From positions 62,001-126,000 of the forward strand of contig DATGLD010000049.1 of assembly GCA_035294305.1 (NCBI GenBank): 64,000 nucleotides of DNA. Direction: 5' to 3'. The stretch comes from DASRBN01 sp035294305. GTDB taxonomy: Bacteria > Chloroflexota > Ktedonobacteria > Ktedonobacterales > Ktedonobacteraceae. The notes beneath the pieces were generated by a model. That model made no database searches and was not told the DNA's origin. It worked only from the letters and a program-made list of their open reading frames with translations. Positions 1-7,637 of the stretch are shown one piece after another. The translations under genes and the position numbers were made by a program. Each line of letters opens with the position of its first letter. Positions within the stretch are counted from its first letter, which is position 1.

Positions 1-1
1 T

Positions 2-961
2 TCGCCGCACGTCCCGGCTGAAGTAATCGTCGAGGCCGAACCGGAAGATCGCGCTATGATCCAGGCCTGGCTCAAGGAGAAACGCAAGGGCGCGGTGACG
101 ATTACCGTCCCGAAACGTGGCGAAAAAGTGGGCCTGGTCGAGATGGTCAAACAAAATGCGCGCGAGGTGCTGGAGCAGCAGCGTATCAAGTGGTTGACCG
201 ATAGCCAGAAGACGCAGATGGCATTGGAAGAGTTGCAGGAGGCATTGAACCTGGCCGCTCCACCTATGCGCATCGAATGCTACGATATCTCGAATACGCA
301 GGGAACCAATTCGGTGGGGGCGATGGTCGTGTTCGAGGCGGGTAGGCCTAAAAATAGCGAATACCGCCGTTTCAAGATCAAGACGGTCGAAGGCCCTAAC
401 GATTTCGCCAGCCACCAGGAGATGTTGCGCCGGCGCTTCCGCAGGGCCGCGCAACACGAAAAGAGCGACGAGAATCAGAATGGCGAGGGCGAGGCCGAAC
501 CGGAAACGCCGCTGCAACATGAGTGGGCGATGCCCGACCTGATTATTATCGATGGCGGCAAGGGCCAGCTCAGCGCGGCGCTTGAAGTGTTGCAGGAATT
601 GCATATCGATGTGCCCACGGTTGGATTGGCAAAGGAGAACGAGGAGATTTTTATTCCCGGCTCGCCCGACCCGATCATTCTCCCGCGCTCTTCGCAGGGC
701 CTCTACCTGGTGCAGCGCATCCGCGACGAGGCGCATCGCTTCGGCATCACCTATCACCGCAAACTGCGCTCCGACCGCACCTTCAAATCGATACTGGACG
801 AGATTCCAGGCATCGGCCCCAAACGCAAACAGGCGCTGATGAAGCATTTCGGCTCCGTGCGCGCCATCAGCAACGCCAGCCTGGAAGAGCTTGCCGCGCT
901 CGATGGCATGACCAGAGATGCCGCCGAGAAGGTCAAGGAATACATCGGGCGCGGGGAGTAG
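2..961 (+). CDS. uvrC: UvrABC excision nuclease subunit C, C-terminal part (5' end outside window)
   Basis: The reading frame is open from the left edge, so only the last 319 codons are present. UvrC makes the two incisions around a UvrAB-marked DNA lesion in nucleotide excision repair. What is visible is the stretch after the UVR/linker region, the RNase H-like 5'-incision domain (block containing CYDISNTQG, the RRRF region, and DLIIIDGGKGQL), and the C-terminal tandem helix-hairpin-helix DNA-binding module (EIPGIGPKRKQALMKHFGS and the following GMT hairpin). The insert between RRRF and the DLIIIDGG block is rich in Glu and Asn, which is common at this position. The N-terminal GIY-YIG domain is not in the window. 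No odd residues seen. Confidence 0.96.
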   Translation, partial: SPHVPAEVIVEAEPEDRAMIQAWLKEKRKGAVTITVPKRGEKVGLVEMVKQNAREVLEQQRIKWLTDSQKTQMALEELQEALNLAAPPMRIECYDISNTQGTNSVGAMVVFEAGRPKNSEYRRFKIKTVEGPNDFASHQEMLRRRFRRAAQHEKSDENQNGEGEAEPETPLQHEWAMPDLIIIDGGKGQLSAALEVLQELHIDVPTVGLAKENEEIFIPGSPDPIILPRSSQGLYLVQRIRDEAHRFGITYHRKLRSDRTFKSILDEIPGIGPKRKQALMKHFGSVRAISNASLEELAALDGMTRDAAEKVKEYIGRGE

Positions 962-1030
962 GCCGGGAATACTTTTGCCTCCGCAAAACGTTGTAGTAAT
1001 GAGAAGAGTGCTAGCAGTCTCATCAGACGA

Positions 1031-1068
1031 TTGACAAAAAAATGAAGAGCAGGCTAGTATAGTATAAT
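1031..1068 (+). promoter_or_regulatory. Promoter of the zinc-ribbon gene
   Basis: A TTGACA hexamer at 1031-1036 is followed 18 bases later by TAGTAT (1055-1060), with a perfect TATAAT at 1063-1068 close behind. Just downstream a short dyad, GCGTTCG at 1076-1082 and CGAACGC at 1089-1095, would form a hairpin near the 5' end of the transcript. The choice between the two -10 candidates is open. Confidence 0.6.
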
Positions 1069-1151
1069 GGTAGAGGCGTTCGATAATGCGAACGCTCTCT
1101 ATTTCCCTGTTGATAGAGTGTAGTTCGTACAACTAAGGGGTGAAACAGCGT

Positions 1152-1493
1152 ATGCCAACCTATGAGTACCAGTGCCGATCTTGCAATTATCGCTTTGAAA
1201 TCTGGCAGAAGATGACCGATGTGCCTTTGACCGTTTGCCCGCAATGCGGTGGCCCCATTCATAAACTATTCTTCCCCGCTGGTATCGTCTTCAAGGGTTC
1301 GGGGTTCTATAAGACCGATCACCCATCTCACAGTTCAGGCAGTGAAAATGGACATAACCATAAATCCGATGGCGCTGAGACAGCGAAGGAAAGCGACAGC
1401 AAGGCCACAACCGGAAGCAAATCCGGCGAGGGCAGTTCCGAAAAGCCCGCGCAGAAAACCGGCGAGGATAGAGTCCAGGTAGGGACAAGATAA
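1152..1493 (+). CDS. FmdB family zinc-ribbon protein
   Basis: A 113-residue protein starting MPTYEYQC, the hallmark of the FmdB putative regulatory family. The first 45 residues form a zinc ribbon with two Cys pairs (CRSC and CPQCGG), then the conserved FKGSGFYKTD element that closes the domain. The remaining half is a low-complexity, charged Ser/Gly/Lys/Glu tail. The ATG at 1152 is preferred over an in-frame GTG twelve bases upstream because an AAGGGG ribosome site lies before it and because family members begin exactly at MPTY. Function in this family is not established; a role in regulation or in folding of small proteins has been proposed. It precedes a small unknown gene by six bases and they probably share a transcript. 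Confidence 0.9.
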   Translation: MPTYEYQCRSCNYRFEIWQKMTDVPLTVCPQCGGPIHKLFFPAGIVFKGSGFYKTDHPSHSSGSENGHNHKSDGAETAKESDSKATTGSKSGEGSSEKPAQKTGEDRVQVGTR

Positions 1494-1499
1494 TCGATT

Positions 1500-1712
1500 A
1501 TGGCAGAATCAGTGCTGGCCGCCATGCAGCGGCGGCAAATCGAAATCGCGGTAGGTGAGTTACTGCTCACTTCCGATCATTATATGCGCCTGGAGATTCT
1601 CGAACGTCTCCGCCATCTCATCTCGCATGCCGATCCCTCGATGGATCTGAATCAACTGAGCGAGGTTGCGCGAGAAGAGTTGCAGGAACACGATCTTTTG
1701 CCCGCAATCTAA
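1500..1712 (+). CDS. Small conserved-looking hypothetical protein
   Basis: A 70-residue, predominantly helical and acidic protein with no recognisable family. The ATG lies six bases after the stop of the FmdB-type gene, and an intrinsic terminator follows directly, so it is very likely the second gene of a two-gene operon. No Cys, no signal peptide and no membrane segment are seen. The tight placement between an upstream stop and a terminator is the main argument for its being real. Confidence 0.6.
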   Translation: MAESVLAAMQRRQIEIAVGELLLTSDHYMRLEILERLRHLISHADPSMDLNQLSEVAREELQEHDLLPAI

Positions 1713-1717
1713 TTGAA

Positions 1718-1749
1718 GTAGGGTAAATTCGTATTTACCCTACTTTTTT
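1718..1749 (+). terminator. Intrinsic terminator of the FmdB operon
   Basis: Perfect 10-bp inverted repeat GTAGGGTAAA / TTTACCCTAC around a six-base loop, followed by a run of six T. Confidence 0.9.
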
Positions 1750-1920
1750 CATCCTGCTTCGAATCATTCCTCTTATTTAAGAGATTTGCCATCTTGTTGT
1801 CCAAATAATACGCGATGAGTATACCCAATATTCCTAATAATGGGCATCAACATTGGCATATCATCATACATAAAGGTATACTTTACACAACCCCCTCAGC
1901 AAATAGCGGGAGATGTAAAT

Positions 1921-2697
1921 ATGCAGGTACAGGACGAGCGCACACAGGAGGAGTCCATCCAGGCTTTGCAGCAGCAGGTGGATGAACTGACGGCAGAGAA
2001 TCTTCTATTGAAGGAGCAATTGGCGCGCAAAGAACAATTTGCGGCCATGATTGCTCATGAGTTACGTGGCCCTTTGACACCCATCATCAATTATGCCCAG
2101 ATCGCGGCGCGCCCCAATCAGCGCCGCGAAAATATCGTGCGTGCCGCCAATATCATCACCGGCCAGGCCTGGCGCCTGGCACGGCTCGCCAAAGATTTAC
2201 TGGATGCTTCCCATCTCTCTTCTGGCCGCTTTACGCTCTCCTGCCATCCGTGCGATGCCGTAAAGCTCATCAAAGATGTCGTGGAGCAGGTACGCCCCGT
2301 CGCTCCATATCATACCTTCGCTATAGAGGCTCCCGAAGAGCCTGTGATTGGATGCTGGGACGCTGGCCGATTGGAGCAAGCGCTGGGGAACCTGCTGGAT
2401 AACGCCATCAAATATTCCGACGAGGAAACAACGATTACTGTAAGCGCCTGGAAAACAGAAAATGCTGCTCATATCAGCGTCCACAACGTGGGCATCAGCA
2501 TCCCCGCAAGCCAGAAGAACCAGCTTTTCCATCCCTATACGCGCCTACCAGGAAGTGGTACCCAGCGCGGCAGCGGCCTTGGCCTCTATATCACCAAATC
2601 AATCGTTGAGGCCCACGGCGGTGAACTGCGCCTGGAGCTGAGCACTAGTAACGAAAATAGCACCACCTTCGTTTTTGACTTGCCAATGGAAAAGTAG
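1921..2697 (+). CDS. Sensor histidine kinase without an obvious sensor domain
   Basis: A 258-residue kinase. Residues 1-40 are a glutamine/leucine-rich coiled coil. The HisKA dimerisation domain follows with the phosphoacceptor His46 in the block MIAHELRGPL. The C-terminal HATPase domain shows the N box (LGNLLDNAIKYS) and a G2 box (GSGLGLYITKSIVEAHGG). No membrane segment, PAS or GAF domain is visible, so it is probably cytosolic, and signal input may come through a partner or the coiled coil. An in-frame ATG 81 bases upstream has no ribosome site; the chosen start has GGGAGA seven bases before it. No response regulator gene is adjacent, so its partner lies elsewhere. Confidence 0.9.
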   Translation: MQVQDERTQEESIQALQQQVDELTAENLLLKEQLARKEQFAAMIAHELRGPLTPIINYAQIAARPNQRRENIVRAANIITGQAWRLARLAKDLLDASHLSSGRFTLSCHPCDAVKLIKDVVEQVRPVAPYHTFAIEAPEEPVIGCWDAGRLEQALGNLLDNAIKYSDEETTITVSAWKTENAAHISVHNVGISIPASQKNQLFHPYTRLPGSGTQRGSGLGLYITKSIVEAHGGELRLELSTSNENSTTFVFDLPMEK

Positions 2698-2712
2698 CTG
2701 CAAAACATATAC

Positions 2713-2746
2713 ATGAGGGCTGGATATTGCGAGTATCCAGCCCTCA
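2713..2746. terminator. Bidirectional hairpin terminator
   Basis: A perfect 14-bp stem (ATGAGGGCTGGATA and its complement) with a six-base loop. A T-rich stretch follows on the plus side, and a shorter one on the minus side. It sits after the histidine kinase gene and also at the expected 3' end of the minus-strand RNA described next. Confidence 0.8.
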
Positions 2747-2996
2747 TTCCTTTCTTACCTTCACACCTTACACGTTCATCCAGGCAATATATTTTACGAG
2801 CTCAACGCAGGATGAAGATGTAGCTGAAGGTTCAGGTGCTTGAAATGCCCGCCTCTACGGGCACTCCTAAGTAACCTGAAACACCATTCCTAGTAAGCGA
2901 ACCGGTATCTTCATAGGTCTTGTCAAGCCTCCTTTCGGCTTCCCTATCAAGGACCTTCGCCCTAGTAGAGCCAGGGGCCTATTTGCATCCCTGGTG
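2747..2996 (-). ncRNA. Candidate structured non-coding RNA, family not recognised
   Basis: No protein gene fits here, but the minus strand carries a good promoter, compensated helices and a terminator hairpin. Starting near 2996, an outer stem pairs GAGACACC (3000-2993) with GGTGTTTC (2885-2878). Inside it are a CCAGGG/CCCTGG hairpin and a long arm with AGGT-CTTG pairing CAAG-ACCT, capped by AAGCC-GAAAGGA-GGCTT. A second domain has TTCAGGT (2880-2874 read in reverse) closing an arm that holds the six-pair stem TGCCCG/CGGGCA. With the terminator the RNA would be about 280 nt. It does not show the conserved sequence blocks I know for RNase P, tmRNA, SRP RNA or common riboswitches. It could also be a cis-acting element, but there is no gene immediately downstream on the minus strand. 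Confidence 0.5.
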
Positions 2997-3001
2997 TCTC
3001 T

Positions 3002-3030
3002 ATTGTAACACGATATCCAGGCGATTGCAA
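3002..3030 (-). promoter_or_regulatory. Minus-strand promoter for the candidate RNA
   Basis: Read on the minus strand: TTGCAA (3030-3025), a spacer of exactly 17 bases, then TACAAT (3007-3002). The predicted start falls at the base of the outer stem of the structured RNA. Confidence 0.6.
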
Positions 3031-3508
3031 GTTGAACAATAAGATGTTTGTCTCTCTCTTTGGCCCACAGGAGAAGAAAGGGCTTGTGGTCGCCCTGGTT
3101 TCTGATTTTCCGCCCTCAACTGTCAAAATCTACAGGAAGGTCCCGTTCATTTTACCTGCCAAAAAAACCGTCGAAAATAGCGGTGCGCTTCGCCGAAATC
3201 GCGACTATACTTACATCGTGCAGAGGAATCTACCGGCACAACTCTACGATTGGTGAGGCGCTGATTGTGGAACCCGGCGCACTGCCGGTCGTTCATAGAG
3301 AATGTTCTATATCTGCGTGCGAGGCGGAATAGCGGGAATGTTTTCTGGCATATCCAATGGACCAAACAGGTAGCGCCGGAAAAAGTCCCAGAACGTTCTC
3401 TCTATGGGGGCGTCATCGGATATGGCGGCGAGGGTTGTGCCGGGAGAGTTTCAATGCCATTTTCAGAGGGAAGGCGCGCATACATGAAAAAAGGAGGAAA
3501 GATCACAC
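3031..3508. other. Intergenic stretch with no supported gene
   Basis: About 480 bases before the next gene. Short open frames exist on both strands but none has a convincing start, ribosome site or family resemblance. The last 20 bases hold the strong ribosome site AAGGAGG of the following gene. Nothing else was recognised. Confidence 0.5.
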
Positions 3509-3805
3509 ATGGCACAACAATGGGCTTATAAAGTTGCGTATATTGATTATCGCGGGCGCATCTCCAGCGAGGGTCTGGAGACGCTCATCGGCAACGAGCG
3601 GCGCAGCGCCTTTGCTCGTCGCTACCTCAACACGCTTGGCCAGGAAGGTTGGGAACTGGTTGGCATTCAGCCTCTGACCGCTAACTCGGCCTACTACATC
3701 TTCAAGCGCCCAGCGCAGGAGGGCGATTTCGCGCAGGAGACTCCGTCCGCAGGAGGCGAGCAAGCAACCCCTACCAGCGGTGGACCAACCATCGAAACCG
3801 CCTGA
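3509..3805 (+). CDS. DUF4177-like small protein
   Basis: A 98-residue protein. Residues 5-68 (WAYKVAYIDYRGRIS, then LGQEGWELVGIQPL and YYIFKRP) have the look of the DUF4177 fold, a small alpha/beta domain of unknown function in which a Trp-Glu-Leu block follows a helix. The last 28 residues are a flexible Gly/Thr/Ser-rich tail. A perfect AAGGAGG lies eleven bases before the ATG. It is a single gene convergent with the propeller gene to its right. No function can be assigned. Confidence 0.75.
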   Translation: MAQQWAYKVAYIDYRGRISSEGLETLIGNERRSAFARRYLNTLGQEGWELVGIQPLTANSAYYIFKRPAQEGDFAQETPSAGGEQATPTSGGPTIETA

Positions 3806-3866
3806 AGTAGATTCGCTCTGGTCATCTCCGTATAGGGGCAAGCATCGTCCTGCTTGCCCCTGACGA

Positions 3867-5333
3867 TTATGAAATAATGAAGCGAATTTGCATCCAACTC
3901 TTCCCCCCATTAATCGTTTTGAACAATTCAGTCGCGCCATTACCTGCATTCCCAATTGCCCATCCGATTCTACCTGACACGAAATCGAGGACAGGCAGGG
4001 CAAAAGGCAGGGAGTACTGTGCGGAACCCCAATGTTGACCACCATCACCGGTCATATAAATCATGGGATGTGCCTGATTCACCTCTAACCATCCATGAGT
4101 CATATCCACAAACATTGGATCGCCTGTCGATGCCGCCATATCTACATTCGTATTTGTTACCGGTAGGAACGAGGTACTCTGCCAGCTCTCTCCCCGATCA
4201 TGGGTGACATACACATCCAGACCTGATGGAGACCAGAAGCTAACCGGCAGGATACCATCCCTGGTCGAGAAAAACTGAGGTTTCCATATAACCATGCCAG
4301 CATCCGGCGGCGGCACACCTTCTGGAGCAGGCAGCATTTGCTGGTGCCAGGTGTGACCACTATCATGGGTGACATAGAGATACGGATCATTATTCGCGTT
4401 TGATGCTCCCGTAATCCATCCCGTTGTTTCATTGCTGAATTGCATACCGAAAATGGCATTATTGAAAGGTAAGCTCCCTGAATGATTGCTATTGGCCGCG
4501 GAACTGGTCACTACTCTTGTCCAGTTTTGACCGCCATCGATCGTATGAAAAATTTCTACTGCCGAGAGTCTACCACCCATAACAACATTGGACGTTACCC
4601 AACCTGTCTGGGCATTGATAAAACTGGCCGCGCCAATATTCTCTGCTGGAAGAGTTGTTTGATTCCATGTCTGGCCTGCATTTGTTGTACGAAACAGGAG
4701 CGCCGGATGTCCCGCAGTTTGCGGTACAATGACCCAGGCAAGAGAGCCGGTTAGAAAGTAGGGCCAGCTCCCCTCGCCAAATGTTTGCCTCCCCGGGCTT
4801 ACCATCTTCCAGTGATATCCTCCATCATTGGTATGGAGTACCGTAAAATTTTTGCCGCGTTCATTTTCAGCCCATGCCCATCCGTTCATACTATCGATCA
4901 TATGCAGCTGGTTCAGGGATAGGCTGGAGCCTGCAGCGGCTGTTGGCACGATAGGATGCGGCGCATTCCCGCCCCCACCAGTTCTGCCCTGCCGTATCAG
5001 ATTCAATACAACCAGCAAAGAACCGGCCAGCAGAAGAGTTAAAAATACTGTGGCGAGCGTACTCATAGAGCGTTGCCACGCCTTTCTCCTATACAAAGCT
5101 GGATGGGTTTGGGGTATACCTCCTCTTTTTGCCGGCTGAGTTCTGGTCGTCGCCGATCTCTGCTTATTACTATGTGTTGCCAGGGATTGCGCGATATTGC
5201 GAGCGAGATCATCTGGTGGCTCATCTATTGTATAAATCATATCGAGATCGGCGATGAGCTGCGCTAATTCAGGGCTGGAATTCACGCTGAGAAGGTCAGC
5301 ATAACGCCTGTAGAGCATGCGTTTATCTTGCAT
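3867..5333 (-). CDS. Membrane-anchored seven-repeat Ycf48/BNR-like propeller, probable anti-sigma partner
   Basis: A 488-residue protein in three parts: a cytosolic N-terminus of about 85 residues, one membrane helix (about 91-112), and an exported domain. The exported part has seven repeats each ending in a version of H-T-x-D-G-G-x-x-W (for example HTNDGGYHW, RTTNAGQTW, HTIDGGQNW, KTINGGKSW) and each starting with a GW pair. This is the pattern of photosystem II assembly factor Ycf48 and sortilin-like BNR propellers. The start at 5333 follows AAGGAG and overlaps the end of the ECF sigma gene by 11 bases, so the two are translationally coupled. That coupling, plus a cytosolic domain on an inner-membrane anchor, suggests an anti-sigma factor that senses something outside; the cytosolic part was not recognised as a known anti-sigma domain, so this is inference. 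Confidence 0.8.
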   Translation of the reverse strand: MQDKRMLYRRYADLLSVNSSPELAQLIADLDMIYTIDEPPDDLARNIAQSLATHSNKQRSATTRTQPAKRGGIPQTHPALYRRKAWQRSMSTLATVFLTLLLAGSLLVVLNLIRQGRTGGGGNAPHPIVPTAAAGSSLSLNQLHMIDSMNGWAWAENERGKNFTVLHTNDGGYHWKMVSPGRQTFGEGSWPYFLTGSLAWVIVPQTAGHPALLFRTTNAGQTWNQTTLPAENIGAASFINAQTGWVTSNVVMGGRLSAVEIFHTIDGGQNWTRVVTSSAANSNHSGSLPFNNAIFGMQFSNETTGWITGASNANNDPYLYVTHDSGHTWHQQMLPAPEGVPPPDAGMVIWKPQFFSTRDGILPVSFWSPSGLDVYVTHDRGESWQSTSFLPVTNTNVDMAASTGDPMFVDMTHGWLEVNQAHPMIYMTGDGGQHWGSAQYSLPFALPVLDFVSGRIGWAIGNAGNGATELFKTINGGKSWMQIRFIIS

Positions 5334-5901
5334 GATACTGCTCCTTGAGTGTTTGAAGGATGCGAGTAAGCTGCTTTTTAACGGCGGCAGGACTCTTGCC
5401 AACAACGAGTGCAATTTGTGGCGAGCTAAGTCCTGCGGCAAACCGCAGAGCAAGTAGCTCGCGCTTATCAGCGTCGAGTTTGCTTAAAAGCATACGTAGG
5501 CGTGCCAGGCGCTCCTCTTGAAGCACGATTGTTTCCGGGTCTTGTTCGAGCGCAGGCAGAAATACTTCTGATAAAGAATCCCAGGAAATAGCATTGCGAC
5601 GACTCCGGTAAGCATCAGTTACGGCATGACGCGCAATCTGGAAAAGCCAGGCTGCGAACGGTATCTCTTCATGCTGTCGATAGCCCGGAAGTGCGTCAAG
5701 CGCTTGAAGAAAAACCTGCTGGGTCATATCGGCGGCATCTTCGGTGTTTGCTAGCCGCGAGCGCAAATAGCGGTAAACCCGCGCAAGGTAACGCCGGTAC
5801 AATAATTCAAAAGCGGCAGGATCGGCCTGAGCCGCCTCTATCATGGCCTTTTCGTCTCTTTCAGCGTTATCACAGTCACTCTCAAGCGGTATCACTGGCA
5901 T
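5323..5901 (-). CDS. ECF-type RNA polymerase sigma factor
   Basis: A 192-residue sigma70-family protein of extracytoplasmic-function size. Region 2 is visible in FELLYRRYLARVYRYLRSRL, ADMTQQVFLQAL and AWLFQIARHAVTDAYR. Region 4 is at the C-terminus (LLSKLDADKRELLALRFAAGLS, then a helix-turn-helix ending VKKQLTRILQTLK). Regions 1.1 and 3 are absent. The ATG at 5901 is chosen; a TTG nine bases upstream in the same frame is also possible. It directs transcription of a target set that cannot be read here, and it is coupled to the downstream membrane propeller gene, its likely regulator. Confidence 0.9.
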   Translation of the reverse strand: MPVIPLESDCDNAERDEKAMIEAAQADPAAFELLYRRYLARVYRYLRSRLANTEDAADMTQQVFLQALDALPGYRQHEEIPFAAWLFQIARHAVTDAYRSRRNAISWDSLSEVFLPALEQDPETIVLQEERLARLRMLLSKLDADKRELLALRFAAGLSSPQIALVVGKSPAAVKKQLTRILQTLKEQYHAR

Positions 5902-6067
5902 CTTCCCCAAAACCTGGTCTCACTCATCAAGAATGGTACTGATAAAAACGCACAAATGTCAAAATGGGGACATGTTTCTGTCATTCACTTCAATTTTATG
6001 CGCACTTGTCTGACCACAAGGCCCATCAGCTGCCACACAACATTAGACGCCCCTTATTCCTGCCTGA

Positions 6068-6100
6068 TATAATGGCTGTAGATTGAACAACCACGTGGTT
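6068..6100 (+). promoter_or_regulatory. -10 box and 12-bp palindrome upstream of the aldehyde dehydrogenase gene
   Basis: A perfect TATAAT at 6068-6073 is followed, around the expected transcription start and leader, by the perfect palindrome AACCACGTGGTT at 6089-6100. No convincing -35 box was found. The palindrome is well placed to be an operator, but the regulator is unknown. Confidence 0.45.
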
Positions 6101-6136
6101 CAGAGAAGATTCCGCAACTCAACGAGGAGATGTATC

Positions 6137-7630
6137 ATGTCAATTTCATTCCCTGCCCAGGCGGGACAGGGTCAAATGTATCAGAATTTTATTGGGGGCG
6201 AGTGGCGCCACTCGCGTAGTGGAGAGGCGTTTACCAGCACGAATCCGGCTCATACTTCCGAAATCATCGGGCATTACCAGAAGTCTACGCCCGCCGATCT
6301 TGAGGATGCCATCGACGCGGCGGTCAAGGCGCAACCGGGCTGGGCCGCTACTCCGGCTCCTGAACGCGGCGAGATCATCTTGCGCGCCGCCCTGCTGCTG
6401 GAACAATATAAACAGGAACTGGCTGAGGCCATGACGCGCGAGATGGGCAAAATTTTGCGGGAGACGCTTGGCGATGTGCAGACGGCCATTGATGTTGCCA
6501 AATATGTGGCCGGTGAGGGACGGCGCGCGGAAGGCGAAACGATCCCCTCGGGATTGCGCAATAAATTCTGCATGACCATTCGCCACCCGGTCGGCATAGT
6601 AGGCATCATCACACCCTGGAATTTTCCCATGGCCATCCCTGCCTGGAAGACGCTTCCGGCGCTGCAGGCCGGCAACGCTGTCATCCTCAAACCCGCCAGC
6701 GATACGCCCCTGCTCGCGCTGCGACTTGCCGAAATTCTAACCGAGGCCGGACTGCCGGCCGGTGTGTTAAATGTCGTGACGGGTCCCGGCGGAACGTTAG
6801 GAGATGCGCTGGCAAGCAATAAGCGCGTGAATATGATCTCGCTGACAGGTTCAACCGAGGTGGGACGGCGCGTGGCCGAGATTTGCGGACGCGACCTGCG
6901 CCGCTGCGCGCTGGAACTGGGCGGCAAGAATGCCGTAATCGTGCTGGAAGATGCCGACCTTGACCTGGCCGTGGAGAGCGTAACCTGGGGAGCTTTTGGC
7001 ACCAGTGGACAGCGCTGCACAGCTACCAGCCGCGTTATCGTACAAAAATCGGTGCAGTCGGCCTTCACCGACCGGCTGGTAGCGGCTGCTGAAAAGCTGC
7101 GCGTTGGTGATGGCCTGGACCCAGATATCGATATGGGTCCGCTGGTGAATATGGGGCGCGTCAAGGCGGTTCAGGAATATGCTGAGATCGGCAAGCAGGA
7201 GGGCGCGAAGCTGATGCTGGGCGGCTCTCCATTGACTGATGAAAGCCATCGCGACGGAGCATTCTACGAGCCGACCATCTTCAACGATGTCACGCCAGGG
7301 ATGCGAATTGCCAGGGAGGAAGTATTCGGCCCATTTGTCTCCATCATTCCCGTCAATACGTTTGAAGAGGCCATGCAGGTTGCGAATTCGACCGAGTATG
7401 GACTTTCGACGGCTATCTTCACCGAGAGCAGCCGCCTGACCTTCCGTGCCATGCGCGAGATCGAGTCCGGCCTGATCTACTTCAATGCCCCAACGACGGG
7501 GGCCGAGATTCAACTGCCATTCGGTGGCATGAAGGCGAGTGGCAATGGTCACCGCGAGTTGGGCGCGAGCGCGGTAGAGGAGTTCAGCGAGATCAAGACG
7601 GTATTCGTTTCCTATCCTGTCAAAAAGTGA
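6137..7630 (+). CDS. NAD(P)-dependent aldehyde dehydrogenase (semialdehyde type)
   Basis: A 497-residue member of the ALDH superfamily, which oxidises aldehydes to carboxylates. Seen: the cofactor-binding block TPWNFPMAIPAWK, the Lys/Ser cofactor region (ILKPASDTP), the G-x-T-x-x-G loop (LTGSTEVG), the general base Glu260 in LELGGKN and the catalytic Cys294 in FGTSGQRCTATSR. The late block NAPTTGAEIQLPFGGMKASGNG resembles ketoglutarate semialdehyde and ALDH7-like members, so a dicarboxylic semialdehyde substrate is possible, but specificity cannot be read reliably. The ATG at 6137 with GAGGAG seven bases upstream is preferred over an in-frame ATG 54 bases earlier. It is convergent with the DUF4388 gene, whose end is only seven bases away. 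Confidence 0.93.
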   Translation: MSISFPAQAGQGQMYQNFIGGEWRHSRSGEAFTSTNPAHTSEIIGHYQKSTPADLEDAIDAAVKAQPGWAATPAPERGEIILRAALLLEQYKQELAEAMTREMGKILRETLGDVQTAIDVAKYVAGEGRRAEGETIPSGLRNKFCMTIRHPVGIVGIITPWNFPMAIPAWKTLPALQAGNAVILKPASDTPLLALRLAEILTEAGLPAGVLNVVTGPGGTLGDALASNKRVNMISLTGSTEVGRRVAEICGRDLRRCALELGGKNAVIVLEDADLDLAVESVTWGAFGTSGQRCTATSRVIVQKSVQSAFTDRLVAAAEKLRVGDGLDPDIDMGPLVNMGRVKAVQEYAEIGKQEGAKLMLGGSPLTDESHRDGAFYEPTIFNDVTPGMRIAREEVFGPFVSIIPVNTFEEAMQVANSTEYGLSTAIFTESSRLTFRAMREIESGLIYFNAPTTGAEIQLPFGGMKASGNGHRELGASAVEEFSEIKTVFVSYPVKK

Positions 7631-7637
7631 TAATGAG

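Noticed and set aside
3032..3538. Several overlapping plus-strand frames before the DUF4177-like gene
   Set aside because: No ribosome site, starts are rare codons, irregular composition and no family resemblance.
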